From Paenibacillus taiwanensis DSM 18679 (GTDB taxonomy: Bacteria; Bacillota; Bacilli; Paenibacillales; Paenibacillaceae): a stretch of DNA of 64,000 nt. This document shows, piece after piece, positions 28,249-38,588 of this stretch. A model generated the notes under the pieces. That model was not told the origin of the DNA. It ran no database searches and worked only from the letters and a program-made list of their open reading frames with translations. The position numbers were made by a program, and so were the translations under genes. Position 1 is the first letter of the stretch, and every line of letters begins with the position of its first letter. The stretch is taken from the NCBI RefSeq assembly GCF_000425125.1, contig NZ_KE384307.1:248001-312000 (forward strand), read 5' to 3'.

Positions 28249-30366
28249 ATGCTTGAATTAAATTTAGATCAGTTGTACGGTGCATATGGTGGTGTGAAGT
28301 ATTTACTTTCAGGGCCAACTGGTTCTGGAAAAACTACTTTTGTATCGAAGTTAGTCAACCCACAATCAGTACCACTGATAAGTCAAATGATTGGTCAAGG
28401 AAGTTCTACGCTAAAGCCAAAGACATTTGTTATAACTGGTGACACTGAATTCGAAAATACTATTAGGGTTTGTGCAAGACCAAATCAGCAGCCATTGAAC
28501 CGCAAAGATTATGATGATGTAATTATGGAGACATTTTCAATATTAGCGAAACAGGCAAACAAAGAAAATGTGAAGAATTTAGACACACCTATAAATGTAC
28601 TAAACAAGTTATTTATAAAGGGGGAGAATCATGTAGCAATACTAGGTCTATTAGGAGATAAAGCATTACAGTGGATTTCCGAAACCGCTGAAATTTTATC
28701 GAGTGTTGATCGGCCGCAGTTACGTGATTTGTATGATGTTGCACGTGGACGGTTAGAAGATCCAGAGTCATCAAAAGCGAAAAGCAAAAGTTCAGAGTCA
28801 ATTGATCTAAAATTGCAAGAGGTATTTCGTGACTTTCTTGACGGCACCTTGCACAATTTTTCAGGCAAAGAAACCGGTCTTCTACTTGCACAGCAATATA
28901 ACAAAATAAATCAGTTGCTCGTAGAATTGTCGGCATATTATATGGGAATTTCAAAACTTACTATTGATGGTTACTTGATGATGGATGTTCTCTTAGATGA
29001 TTTCTCAGATGAAACAACTATTAAATTACGAAGCTCATTTTTCTGTAATAATTCAAATGAGGAACAGATATCTATTGAAGTGCTGTATGAAGATATTGTA
29101 GTGTACGTTGGTATTAATCAAGGTATTGTTAGGCAACTAGGTCACGAATTAGAACAATTCAAGAATCGAAAGGGTAATGTGGAATTTGGATTAATTGATA
29201 CAATGGGTGCCTTTCATCGTTATGGGGACAAAAATGAGGCTAGTAGTTATTTTGAGAAATTAACTCGCGACCATGATTTTGAAGGGTTGATTTTACTGAC
29301 TCCTCTTTTTTTGGGAGCAAACGAAAAGAAATTTTTACGAATATCGACTGAATTTTTGCGTCAGTTTCCTTTTGACCTAGACGTAATCATTATTAGTAAT
29401 AAAGTCGATATGGTTATTGACCAATATATAAAAGAGTGGGAAAGTAAACATCTAATTAGTGATCCATTTGCTGATCTGGATGTAACAAATGAAGGTACTA
29501 AAATCGATGCTAATTTAGTAAAGCAGCATTTGGAAGATTCAATGGAGATTATTGAAAACGAGGTTATAAACATCATTGAAGAACAAGGAAATGGGCGGGT
29601 TAAGGTTTTAGCTCATTATGCAACTTCCTTTGTTGAGAATAAAATTGAAACATACGGTTTATCTAAGCTTAAAAGTCTACCGGAAACTGTACTTGAGTTT
29701 ATTAGACGCTTTGCTAAAGAAAGAAGTACTATTGAAAAAATTTCTGTTGAGTTAAATCCGGAATATGGATCAGATATAGGAATGAAAATTGAACAAGCTA
29801 GTTTGAATGGATACCTTAAGAATGTTCTTGCTCCTGAAATGTTTGACAATATAATTAATAATTGCCGTATGAACGCTGGCAAGATCCCACATGGACAAAG
29901 TTTTAATGCACTTCCATCCCGTTTAAGTTATGGTGAGGGATACAAAGTGGTTTTAGATACGTACTTTGTTAATGTTCATTCGTTTGAAATTACATTTCCA
30001 GGTACTATTCGTAATTCTTTGATGAAGATACAGAATCAATTAATGTTATACATTCGAACTGCCGTAAATTTTGAAGGAATAAAAAATCTAACGCCAGAAA
30101 CCAAGGAAAATATTCTCGAAAAGTTATGTTCCCGAATGGTAATCAGGAACATAGCTGCAACACTAGTATATACACTAACTTTCCGTCCAGTAATGACACA
30201 ACCCCACTATACATTTGGTGCGAAGTTTCAATCATATATTAAAAACGTTAAGTCAGAATTAGGAAGTCCTGAGGATATAACCGCTTATCTTAACGCAATC
30301 GTTATGGAAGTTAATAGGGCTTTCAAATCAATGCTTGATTCTGATGTGGTTTATCGGAAAAAGTGA
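28249..30366 (+). CDS. large P-loop GTPase-like protein, unrecognised family
   Basis: A 705-residue protein I cannot place in a named family. It has a Walker A/G1 motif GPTGSGKT at residues 22-29. A GTPase-like G3 (LIDTMG, 315-320) and G4 (ISNKVD, 382-387) lie far away, after an insertion of about 250 mostly helical residues. The C-terminal 300 residues are helical with no motif seen. No membrane segment or signal peptide is evident. GGGG lies about eight bases before the ATG at 28249; an in-frame start 13 codons earlier is less likely. It stands alone in an AT-rich island next to restriction genes, which suggests defence or a mobile-element function (inference). Confidence 0.6.
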   Translation: MLELNLDQLYGAYGGVKYLLSGPTGSGKTTFVSKLVNPQSVPLISQMIGQGSSTLKPKTFVITGDTEFENTIRVCARPNQQPLNRKDYDDVIMETFSILAKQANKENVKNLDTPINVLNKLFIKGENHVAILGLLGDKALQWISETAEILSSVDRPQLRDLYDVARGRLEDPESSKAKSKSSESIDLKLQEVFRDFLDGTLHNFSGKETGLLLAQQYNKINQLLVELSAYYMGISKLTIDGYLMMDVLLDDFSDETTIKLRSSFFCNNSNEEQISIEVLYEDIVVYVGINQGIVRQLGHELEQFKNRKGNVEFGLIDTMGAFHRYGDKNEASSYFEKLTRDHDFEGLILLTPLFLGANEKKFLRISTEFLRQFPFDLDVIIISNKVDMVIDQYIKEWESKHLISDPFADLDVTNEGTKIDANLVKQHLEDSMEIIENEVINIIEEQGNGRVKVLAHYATSFVENKIETYGLSKLKSLPETVLEFIRRFAKERSTIEKISVELNPEYGSDIGMKIEQASLNGYLKNVLAPEMFDNIINNCRMNAGKIPHGQSFNALPSRLSYGEGYKVVLDTYFVNVHSFEITFPGTIRNSLMKIQNQLMLYIRTAVNFEGIKNLTPETKENILEKLCSRMVIRNIAATLVYTLTFRPVMTQPHYTFGAKFQSYIKNVKSELGSPEDITAYLNAIVMEVNRAFKSMLDSDVVYRKK

Positions 30367-30378
30367 AAAATAACTACG

Positions 30379-30429
30379 AAAACGCCATTGAATTCAACTC
30401 TGTATAGGGGCTTGTTCATTGGCGTTTTT
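30379..30429 (+). terminator. terminator after the GTPase-like gene
   Basis: Stem AAAACGCCA-tTGAA against TTCA-tTGGCGTTTTT with a run of T. It lies 13 bases past the stop. Confidence 0.8.
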
Positions 30430-30441
30430 ATTGTAGTAAAG

Positions 30442-30624
30442 TCAGAGGCTCCTCATGAGTTCACCAAACTTTTGAGAAGCCTCTTTCTTCATAGTTTTTG
30501 TAATGTGAAGATATACCTTTCTTGTAACCTCACCGTCATGATGACCCAATCGCTCCATGATTTCATGAATCCCTACTCCAGCCTCAGCAAGTAGATTCAT
30601 CATCGTAAGAGTATTAGGCTGAAG
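30442..30624 (-). pseudogene. tyrosine integrase, C-terminal remnant
   Basis: The last 60 codons of an open frame encode the end of a phage-type tyrosine recombinase: NLLAEAGVGIHEIMERLGHH, the catalytic-like YLHIT segment, and KKEASQKFGELMRSL. The upstream Arg-containing motifs are missing. It is joined in frame, without a stop, to the end of a DUF932-like gene, so a deletion brought two unrelated genes together. It cannot be a working integrase. Confidence 0.75.
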
Positions 30625-31474
30625 CCAAACCAACTCATAAGCTTTGTATATAAGTGGATTTCCCTCCATTGTACGTAGAAGCAGGTTTTCCTTATAGGAT
30701 GGGGTTTCTCTAAGAGGCTTGGCATGGGTGGCAAAGTCCGATACGGCGTTAATAAATCGATACCCATTTTTACCAACTTGTTTTAGATCTGGAGCTTCAA
30801 AATATCTGGCCTGTAAATCGTCGCGCAACTGTTGAACATTTTTTTCTTGAAGATTCGGTGCATTGTCTGGCATCTTATGAAGTCTGTCCACTTCGTCTCC
30901 AAGTTTGTCCATATAAAGTTCAGCATGAAGTAATGTCTTTTTTGCCTCCTCTAGCTTAGATTGGATATTACCAGTATGAATTGTTGTTCATATGCGTTTG
31001 GCATTGTTAAGAGCAAGATTCAAAGTGTTCTGACAGACGATACGAATAGGGGTCATTGCAACCATAATGCTTCCACTTCCATCATGACTGTTGGAGAATA
31101 CCATATAAGGAGAAATACGATCCTCAGCAATGATGTAGTTTTCTGGCAACTTGGCGAGAAGCCATACCTTCTTGCCATTTTGAAAGCTACCGGCTGCCTC
31201 AAAGCGTACGCCTCCCCCAAGCAATTCATCAGCGAGGCAAATGCCTCATGGTTTTGGACAAGTTTATATCTGTCCGTAACGACACCGAGCATCCTTTGAT
31301 CGGATGCTCGGATAGCCTGGAATCTCAGTGAAGTCTTCGGTTTGAATTGATTTCTGAATGACCTTCCAATTTAGTCCTGCTGCTTTCAGTGCTTCCTCTG
31401 AGCTGAGGGCTTGTTCGACTTGATTGCCACGGTGCTTCTCTTACGTAAAACATGGTTTCGACGTTTGATGGCAT
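30625..31474 (-). pseudogene. DUF932 (phage/plasmid-like) gene, broken
   Basis: Pieces in three frames read as one protein. MPSNVETMFYVREAPW begins at 31474 behind a GGGAG site. Next come VEQALSSEEALKAAGLNWKV, then LGVVTDRYKLVQNHEAFA, then GGGVRFEAAGSFQNGKKVW and SNSHDGSGSIMVAMTPIRIV, and finally RFINAVSDFATHAKPLRET. A TGA stands where a codon between KRI and TTIHTG is expected. Several frameshifts plus this stop make it a pseudogene. Intact relatives are found on phages and plasmids. Its 3' end is fused to an integrase tail. Confidence 0.8.
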
Positions 31475-31697
31475 TGGATCATCTCCCTATAAATAAATAT
31501 ATAAACAGCCGTATAGGCGTGTTTTCCAATAGAATGACATAAAAGCTGGACTGCTGTTCACGCCCGCTTTTATGTCTCATTAAGGTAATAATATAGATTT
31601 GATATACGAACCGTGGAGTTTTTTCAGCGAATTAGAATTCTATGAAATGCGTGTGTATATTGCTAATGAAGATATCTTCTGATAAATGAGAGGAGCG
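31475..31697. other. short gene-poor stretch with a coding fragment
   Basis: An open stretch ending at the TGA at 31680-31682 would give about 30 residues (including EPWSFFSELEFYEMRVYI). It has no good start and looks like the tail of a deleted gene. Nothing else is seen. Confidence 0.3.
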
Positions 31698-32494
31698 ATG
31701 ATTTTGAACGTACAACAACCGATAGAGTCGGTAAATGAAGGATTGAAAAATCCCTATTCTTATTTACTATCCATTCCTGCTGAGGACTTCCGTAGGGAGA
31801 AATTCAAAAGCTTTTGGCGACTGGAATCTCTTGATCCTTATTGGATATAAAACACTCGCAAGCGAAAGTTACGTTCTAAACAGATCTTGCTTGCCATTCT
31901 GAATGACCAATATTGCAAGAGTAATATTGAGATTACAGTGGATCAGCGAGAAAGAATTATTACGTTCCGTTATCGCGGCACGATAATCGGACAATTTCAT
32001 CAAAGGATCATGTCATTTGTTCCTGTATATGCGGATGTCTATGAATCTATTCAACAATTGGACAACGTAAGAGCGCAAAGTCAGCCATTGAAGAAATCTG
32101 CAAAGCCATATTTGGTGACCTCGCAGCAAAGAGGATTAGTTCAGCTTATACAGAGTTTCTTTTGTTGCTCTTCGGTGCTGTTTGCAAAAATCACGGAGTT
32201 GATATTTCGATAGTGGAGTCTCTTAAATTTGAGGCAGATTGTGAGGATATACTAGAGGCCGATACGGATACGTATATCAATGGTTGGTTCTACTGTTATT
32301 CTTGTAAGGAATCTGGAGATCACGGAATATTTACTTCACAAGAATTAGAGGTTGAGATTATATATTACGAAGAGAATGAAGAAGAACGACAATTGGTAAT
32401 CTATGAGCGGAGAGATTGGCGTGTATCTTATAAGATGAAGATAAAGAGGTCGTGTAGAGCTTTTGATGTTGAAGTGCCATCATGGGCAGAGTGA
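31698..32494 (+). pseudogene. hypothetical gene broken by a stop and a frameshift
   Basis: From an ATG at 31698 with GAGAGGAG upstream, 50 codons run to a TAA at 31848. The same frame then continues open (KLRSKQILLAILNDQY) to about 32090. After that the coherent reading moves to another frame (AIFGDLAAKRISSAYTEF, then GWFYCYSCKESGDHG) and ends at 32494. That adds up to one original protein of about 265 residues with a nonsense change and a frameshift. I do not recognise the family. Confidence 0.6.
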
Positions 32495-32625
32495 AAATGG
32501 ACGAATACAGCATCGACATCAAAATCAAAGGTTCGAAACCGACTTTCTTTAGCTTGAGCAAAGATAAGAACAATCTCACGTATGGATCAGACTCTGTGAA
32601 TGAGACAATGTTAAGACAGAAATGA
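32482..32625 (+). CDS. small hypothetical protein
   Basis: A 47-codon frame starting inside the end of the preceding pseudogene (MGRVKMDEYSIDIKIKG). A second possible start lies at 32497. The ribosome binding site is weak. It may be a remnant of the same mobile element rather than a working gene. No family recognised. Confidence 0.3.
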   Translation: MGRVKMDEYSIDIKIKGSKPTFFSLSKDKNNLTYGSDSVNETMLRQK

Positions 32626-32885
32626 CATTTGTATGCGCCTACGTGGCGTTTTTCTTTTGCTCAATGCAGGGTAATTGTCCATTTATGTCGAATAGTAAGA
32701 CAAAAAACATTCACTGCTTGTCTTATTTTTGAATAGCGATTTGACGGCAGTAGGAATGTAATTAGACCTCATTGAAATAATCGACATTATTGATATATAA
32801 TGAATATCACCAAACAAATGTTCGTGTATATTTCGTTGCTATAGCAATTTATCTAGTCGGGAGCCTATTAATGGAGGGGAAATTA

Positions 32886-35800
32886 ATGAATAAGAAAGAG
32901 CAGTTGAAGAAGCTTGTTGAGAAATTCAAAAAAAATGAGAGTTATTACAAAGATTCAAAAAACAAATACAATGAGACTGATACACGTAACGAACATATTG
33001 ACCCTTTGTTTGAATTATTCGGTTGGGATTTACATAATAAGAATAACTTAAGACCTAGTCTACGTGAAGTAATGCGCGAGAATTACTTAACTTCGACTTC
33101 TAGACCTGATTATGCTTTCACGCTTTCCGGTGTAAAGAAATTCTTCGTCGAAGCTAAGAAGCCATCAGTTCCATTATTGACGGATATGGAATCAATACTA
33201 CAAGCTAGACGCTATGGATACAATGCGAATCATTTAATTGTTATTCTAACGAATTTCGATTATTTACTTATTTTTGACGCAACTATCGAGCCTAGAGATT
33301 CTGATAACCCCTATACAGCTCTTCTTCTTCCTCCTGTTCATTATAGCGAATATGAAGATAAATTTGATGAAATTGAGAAGTTGATTTCAAGAGAAACTAT
33401 CTATAGTGGGGTATTTGAGCAGAATCTAGAATATCTAGTAAAACGCGGCGTACATATGCCGATTGACGAACATTTCCTAAAACGAATTCGCGATTGGCGA
33501 ACGTTATTAGCGAATCAACTTTACAATATTCATCCTGAGTACTCATTGGGACTTATTAGTGATTTAACTCAGAAGTTTATAAATCAGATGATATTTTTAC
33601 GTATCTGCGAAGATAGGAATCTTCCTATCTATAATAACCTGCAAAAAACGATTGAGAATCCCAATGAAGTACAGAGCCAGTTACAAAAAATGTTTAAAGA
33701 GGCAGATCGGAAGTACAATTCAGGGTTGTTTGACAATGACCATATTATTTTTGATCTCAATAATCAAATCATTATGGATATCGTAGAAAAGTTGTATCGT
33801 CCACAAAGTCCTTACGAGTTTAACATTATTGAAGCCAACTTTTTAGGTGAGATCTACGAGTTGTTCTTAGCTGAGAAGTTGATTCATTATGAAGATGGAT
33901 CGATAGGCTTGACCAAGAAAGCAGAAAATGTTAATCGTGATATAGTCTCTACTCCAACTGAAATTGTAAAGTACATGGTGCAGAAGACTATATCTCCTGT
34001 AATAGAAGGAAAGACTCCACAAGAAATTCTGGGAATAAGAATTGCTGATATTGCTTGTGGTTCAGGAATATTTCTTTTAGAAGTGCTGGATTATCTAATT
34101 GATTATTGTACTCAGTGGCATAAAGTGCATAATCATGAATACTTAATACCTGGTGCAGATGGGGTAAAACATCTCCCTTTTGACGATAAGAAAAGGATTC
34201 TTCTCTCTTGTGTGTATGGAATTGATATTGATCCAAATGCGGTAGAAGCAGCTAAATTTAGTCTATTATTGAAGTTATTGAACAATGAAACTGAGCCAAC
34301 GCTTGAAAACTATACACAAATACTTCCAAACCTTGATGGAAACATCAAAGCCGGTAATTCACTCGTTGATAGTGAGATGTTAGATAGATTAAATTTGAAT
34401 AATGAAATAAAAAGCACAATATTTCCATTTGATTGGGAGTTTAATAATAACGTACAAACATTTAATATTATTATAGGAAATCCTCCTTATGTGACAACCG
34501 AAGATATGATTAATGTCCTGCCTAAAAAGGAAGTAACTATTTATAAGAGGAAGTACACAACATCTTATAAGCAGTTTGATAAATATTTTCTGTTCGTAGA
34601 GAGGGCTATTCAGAAACTTCAGGATGGTGGAGTGTTGTGTTATATTATTCCTCCAAAGTTTTCAAAGATCGCTTCTGGAGTTCACTTAAGAGAATTATTA
34701 ACCCAAAATCACTATGTTTCGGAGTTTATTGATTTTGGTTCAACCCAGTTATTTGGACACAAAAAGGTTCTTACCTATAGCTCTATTTTGACTGCGAAAA
34801 AAGAACCGCAAGAGGAATTCACATTTGAAGAAGTAGATGATTTGCAAGAATGGTGGGCAAATCAAAGTAATCCAGAATATCTGAAAAGGAAATCATTTCC
34901 TAATTATGTACTGAGTAAAGCCCCTTGGATACTAGTTACGAATACATTCCAAGCACAGCTACTCGAAAGATTGTATGAGAACTCAATTAAACTGATCGAT
35001 ATCACAGAAGTTCTAAATGGAATTCAAACAAGTGCGGAAGATGTGTATCCTTTTGGTAAAAAAGAGATAACAAAGGAAACAAATACTCATTATGAGATTT
35101 CGAGAAACGGAAAGAACTATAACATCGAGAAACAAATTGTGCGACCCTATTTCAAGCCAATTGGTAAGGAAAGAGGCAAGGGGTCATATGATCATGAATT
35201 CCCAAGTATGTTATTGATTTTCCCTTATGATGCAGATGGGAATCTTTACAGTCAAGAGACCATGGAAAGTAAATTTCCAGGTACATGGGAATATTTGAAT
35301 AACTACTATGAACGTTTAGTACCGAAGCATTTATCAATTTGTAATAAAGGAAGAGATGTACCCCATGCGACTGCAGATACATGGTATCATTATGGTCGAA
35401 GTCAGCATTTCAAGAGTTTCAATAATCGAGATAAATTAATTGTAAAGGTTATGAAAAACTCCTCTCCACTATATTGGATGGATAGAAATGATATGCTAAT
35501 AGCTTCAGGGGGGACTGCTGGCTATGTGGCTATTGCTCAAAAGGAAGATAGCCCGTATGCATTGGAATACATCCAAGCTGCACTGAGTCACCCGGCATAT
35601 CAGGCATTGAGTTCCATTATTGGCAGTGATTTTGATGGTGGTTTCAATGCCACAGGAACTGCTGTTCTGTATGACATGCCAATTAGAAAAATTAACTTTA
35701 ATGATTCGCGGCAAGTTGAGCAATATAATGATATAATTAAATCCTCGCAGAACATATACGATATTAATGACAAGCTATCTGTAAGACAAAGCATAAGAGA

Positions 35801-35903
35801 TGAAATTAGTCTACTACGGGAAAAGGAACAACTTATAAATAGAATCCAAAGCCACATTACTGAAATCTATGATCTAGACGAGATAATGAAGGTATTACAA
35901 TGA
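32886..35903 (+). CDS. type IIG restriction-modification protein
   Basis: A 1005-residue fused nuclease and N6-adenine methyltransferase. A PD-(D/E)xK-like site sits near residues 74-92: RPDYAF, then FFVEAKKPS. The SAM-binding motif IADIACGSGIFLLEV is near 385, and the catalytic IIGNPPYVT near 530. The C-terminal 350 residues would be the target-recognition domain (KIASGVHLRELL, then a TaqI-like specificity region). The ATG at 32886 has GGAGGGG eight bases upstream. A second methyltransferase gene follows after 14 bases, and the two form a restriction system. Confidence 0.9.
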   Translation: MNKKEQLKKLVEKFKKNESYYKDSKNKYNETDTRNEHIDPLFELFGWDLHNKNNLRPSLREVMRENYLTSTSRPDYAFTLSGVKKFFVEAKKPSVPLLTDMESILQARRYGYNANHLIVILTNFDYLLIFDATIEPRDSDNPYTALLLPPVHYSEYEDKFDEIEKLISRETIYSGVFEQNLEYLVKRGVHMPIDEHFLKRIRDWRTLLANQLYNIHPEYSLGLISDLTQKFINQMIFLRICEDRNLPIYNNLQKTIENPNEVQSQLQKMFKEADRKYNSGLFDNDHIIFDLNNQIIMDIVEKLYRPQSPYEFNIIEANFLGEIYELFLAEKLIHYEDGSIGLTKKAENVNRDIVSTPTEIVKYMVQKTISPVIEGKTPQEILGIRIADIACGSGIFLLEVLDYLIDYCTQWHKVHNHEYLIPGADGVKHLPFDDKKRILLSCVYGIDIDPNAVEAAKFSLLLKLLNNETEPTLENYTQILPNLDGNIKAGNSLVDSEMLDRLNLNNEIKSTIFPFDWEFNNNVQTFNIIIGNPPYVTTEDMINVLPKKEVTIYKRKYTTSYKQFDKYFLFVERAIQKLQDGGVLCYIIPPKFSKIASGVHLRELLTQNHYVSEFIDFGSTQLFGHKKVLTYSSILTAKKEPQEEFTFEEVDDLQEWWANQSNPEYLKRKSFPNYVLSKAPWILVTNTFQAQLLERLYENSIKLIDITEVLNGIQTSAEDVYPFGKKEITKETNTHYEISRNGKNYNIEKQIVRPYFKPIGKERGKGSYDHEFPSMLLIFPYDADGNLYSQETMESKFPGTWEYLNNYYERLVPKHLSICNKGRDVPHATADTWYHYGRSQHFKSFNNRDKLIVKVMKNSSPLYWMDRNDMLIASGGTAGYVAIAQKEDSPYALEYIQAALSHPAYQALSSIIGSDFDGGFNATGTAVLYDMPIRKINFNDSRQVEQYNDIIKSSQNIYDINDKLSVRQSIRDEISLLREKEQLINRIQSHITEIYDLDEIMKVLQ

Positions 35904-35917
35904 TAAGGGTGAGTTAA

Positions 35918-37609
35918 TTGAAATTGAAGGCCCAAAATTCGGACCAAAAACTGAGGGGTGGGTACTATACTCCAGAAGAGTTAGCAGACTTTATTATTCG
36001 ATGGGCACTCCACAATGAACAATCATTGAGGGCTTTTGAGCCGAGCTGTGGTGATGGAGTATTTTTAGAAGCTCTTGTGAAACATCCACGCTTTTCCCAA
36101 CTCAATTGTGTCGCGGTAGAATTAGATAAAGAAGAAGCAAAAAAAGCTAAAGAGAAAATGCAGTTATATTCTAATGTAGAGGTCCTCAACAAGGACTTCT
36201 TCTCTGTCTATGAGCACTACAAAAATGACCTGAGTGGCAAGAGTCAGGGGTTTGATGCGATTGTCGGGAATCCTCCATATATACGTTATCAGTACTTAAG
36301 TTCCGAACAACGTGTTGCACAAGCCGATATATTAGTCACGAATGGTATGAAATCAAATATGCTCATTAATGCGTGGGTATCATTTGTTGTGGCTTGTGTA
36401 GAACTTCTTAATGACAATGGAAGGATTGGAATGGTTATTCCAGCAGAGTTGCTACAAGTGGCTTATGCAGAGGATCTAAGGTTATTTTTAATCAATAACT
36501 TATCTTCCATTACTGTAATTACATTTGAAGAGCTTGTTTTCCCAAATGTCCAGCAAGAGGTGGTCTTGTTGCTTGCTGAAAAGGATAAAGAGGCATCTTC
36601 CAAATCGAAGAGTTCAATTAGATTAATTGAATTGAAGAACTTGGATTGTTTAACCGAAAGAACATTAGATCTGGAACCTATTGAATATCAACAGGCCATG
36701 AAGGATAAGAATAAATGGACAAGATATTTTCTGGACATTGATGAAACAAATTTAATTTATCAAATCCAAATGAATAACCGCTTTGTAGCTTTCTCAGAAA
36801 TTGCTGATGTTGACATTGGGATTACAACAGGCAATAATAGTTATTTTTCTGTAAGTAAAGCCTTAGTGGATGAGTATGAATTGCATGATGTTACTCGTCC
36901 GCTAATTGGGAGGAGTTCCCATGCCAGCGGTCTTTATTTTACTGATGAAGATTGGAAAAAGAACGTAAACAAAGGAGTAGACGCATATCTAATTGATTTT
37001 CCTGATACTCCTTACGAACACTATCCTAATTTGCATAGATATTATATTGAACTTGGTGAACAAGAAGGAGCAAATAAAGGGTATAAATGTAGTATACGAG
37101 ATAGGTGGTATCGTGTTCCATCAATCTGGGCTCCGGATGCATTTTTTCTACGTCGAAATAATATGTTCCCGAAGTTTGTATTAAATGATATAAATGCGGT
37201 TAGTACAGACACGATGCATCGAATTAAGTTTAATGAAGGTCTAGACAGGGACAAAATTTTACTTTCTTATTATAACAGTATTACATTTGCTTTTACTGAG
37301 ATTGAGGGTAGGAGTTATGGAGGTGGTGTACTAGAAATCTTGCCAGGCGAATTAGAGAAAATCATGCTGCCGAATCTTCAGGGAATGGATGCAAGAGTTG
37401 TGAAAGATTTACTCCTTAAGATAGATGCAGCGATTAGAGGAAATATTGATATTGAACCTGTGCTAGATGAGGTGGATAAGAAAGTATTGATTGAATTTAT
37501 CGGAATCGATGAGAAAGTAGTCACAACGTTCCGACAGATATGGAAAAAGTTGATGTATAGACGTTTGAACCGTAAAAGGAGATCAACCAAAAATTCAGTC
37601 GTTAGATAA
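35918..37609 (+). CDS. N6-adenine DNA methyltransferase, partner of the type IIG protein
   Basis: A 563-residue Eco57I-type methyltransferase. It starts with LRGGYYTPEELADFI, has the SAM site FEPSCGDGVFLEAL near residue 40, and the catalytic AIVGNPPYIRYQ near 117. The C-terminal half carries a target-recognition-like region. No nuclease motif is seen. The TTG start follows GGGTGAG; it is 14 bases behind the type IIG gene, so the pair is co-transcribed. It may protect the second strand of an asymmetric site (inference). Confidence 0.88.
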   Translation: MKLKAQNSDQKLRGGYYTPEELADFIIRWALHNEQSLRAFEPSCGDGVFLEALVKHPRFSQLNCVAVELDKEEAKKAKEKMQLYSNVEVLNKDFFSVYEHYKNDLSGKSQGFDAIVGNPPYIRYQYLSSEQRVAQADILVTNGMKSNMLINAWVSFVVACVELLNDNGRIGMVIPAELLQVAYAEDLRLFLINNLSSITVITFEELVFPNVQQEVVLLLAEKDKEASSKSKSSIRLIELKNLDCLTERTLDLEPIEYQQAMKDKNKWTRYFLDIDETNLIYQIQMNNRFVAFSEIADVDIGITTGNNSYFSVSKALVDEYELHDVTRPLIGRSSHASGLYFTDEDWKKNVNKGVDAYLIDFPDTPYEHYPNLHRYYIELGEQEGANKGYKCSIRDRWYRVPSIWAPDAFFLRRNNMFPKFVLNDINAVSTDTMHRIKFNEGLDRDKILLSYYNSITFAFTEIEGRSYGGGVLEILPGELEKIMLPNLQGMDARVVKDLLLKIDAAIRGNIDIEPVLDEVDKKVLIEFIGIDEKVVTTFRQIWKKLMYRRLNRKRRSTKNSVVR

Positions 37610-37731
37610 GCGCCGCGTGATCATCACCAAATCTCAATCCACAGCAGTCATATAATCATTACATCATCTAAGAGAGCCTTTACAGTACTTAGGGGACTGA
37701 CCCCCGTCTGTGAGACAGGGATCAAAACACC

Positions 37732-38588
37732 TTACAAGTTTAAGCAAGCCAGTTGTCGGTATTGTACCGGCGACTGGTTATTTAATTTCTTTTGAATACG
37801 AATTGAATTATAATAGTTAATGTATACTCGAACGGTCTGTTCAACGATTGCCGTCGTTGTACAGGTCAGTCCTTCGAGATAGAACGTTTCAGACTTGAGC
37901 AGAGAATGGAACGATTCGATGGTGGCATTATCAGCGGGTGTTCCCTTAAAGTACATGCTCATGGTAATGCCTTTTTCTTTTACAGCCTCTTGATAAGCTT
38001 GAGACGTATACACGCTGCCCTGGTCACTGTGCAACATCATACCTTGCTGAGCTGGAAGCTGATTTAGCGTATCTAAAACAAAGGATGTATCTTGTGTATC
38101 TGCAATATTGTAAGCGACAATCTCTCCGTTGTACAAATCTAAAATGCTCGATAAGTACAATGTCTTATGACCAAATGGCAAATAAGTAATATCCGTCACT
38201 AGCTTTTGCATAGGTTCTGTTGCTTGAAATTGGAGCTTGAGCAGATGTTCTGCAACTTGTGCAGGTTGACCCGTTCGTTTACGTTTCTTCACTTTTTTAC
38301 ACGGCATTGCAGTTGCTCTCGTTGCATGATTCGTTGAACCCGTTTATGATTCATTTGCTGCTGCTCTAAACGGAGCAGTGCTGTGATTTTTCGATATCCA
38401 TACCTGAATTTATGTTGGCTGTATAGCTCACGTATTCTCTCCACGATGTTGGATTCATTCATGTTCTTTTTTCTGGATTTCCAGCGGTAATATGTCGAAC
38501 GCTGGACTCCTAGCCATGCACAAGCCTGTGTAATACTCAATTCACCTCGCAAGGACTCTATACAGGATACTACGAGTTCTGCTTCCAC
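37732..38588 (-). CDS. IS3-family transposase OrfB, in two frames
   Basis: OrfB is spread over two frames. Codons from 38588 give the HTH_21 part (SITQACAWLGVQRSTYYRW, then HKFRYGYRKITALL) and stop at 38289. Codons from about 38307 give the integrase core with the D-D-E residues: VTDITYLPFG, HSDQGSVYTS and NATIESFHSLLKSE. The join lies in GTA-AAA-AAG-TGA, an A-AAA-AAG slippery heptamer in the right phase for a -1 shift onto the second frame. So OrfB may be made by programmed frameshifting, or the element may simply be broken. Confidence 0.8.
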
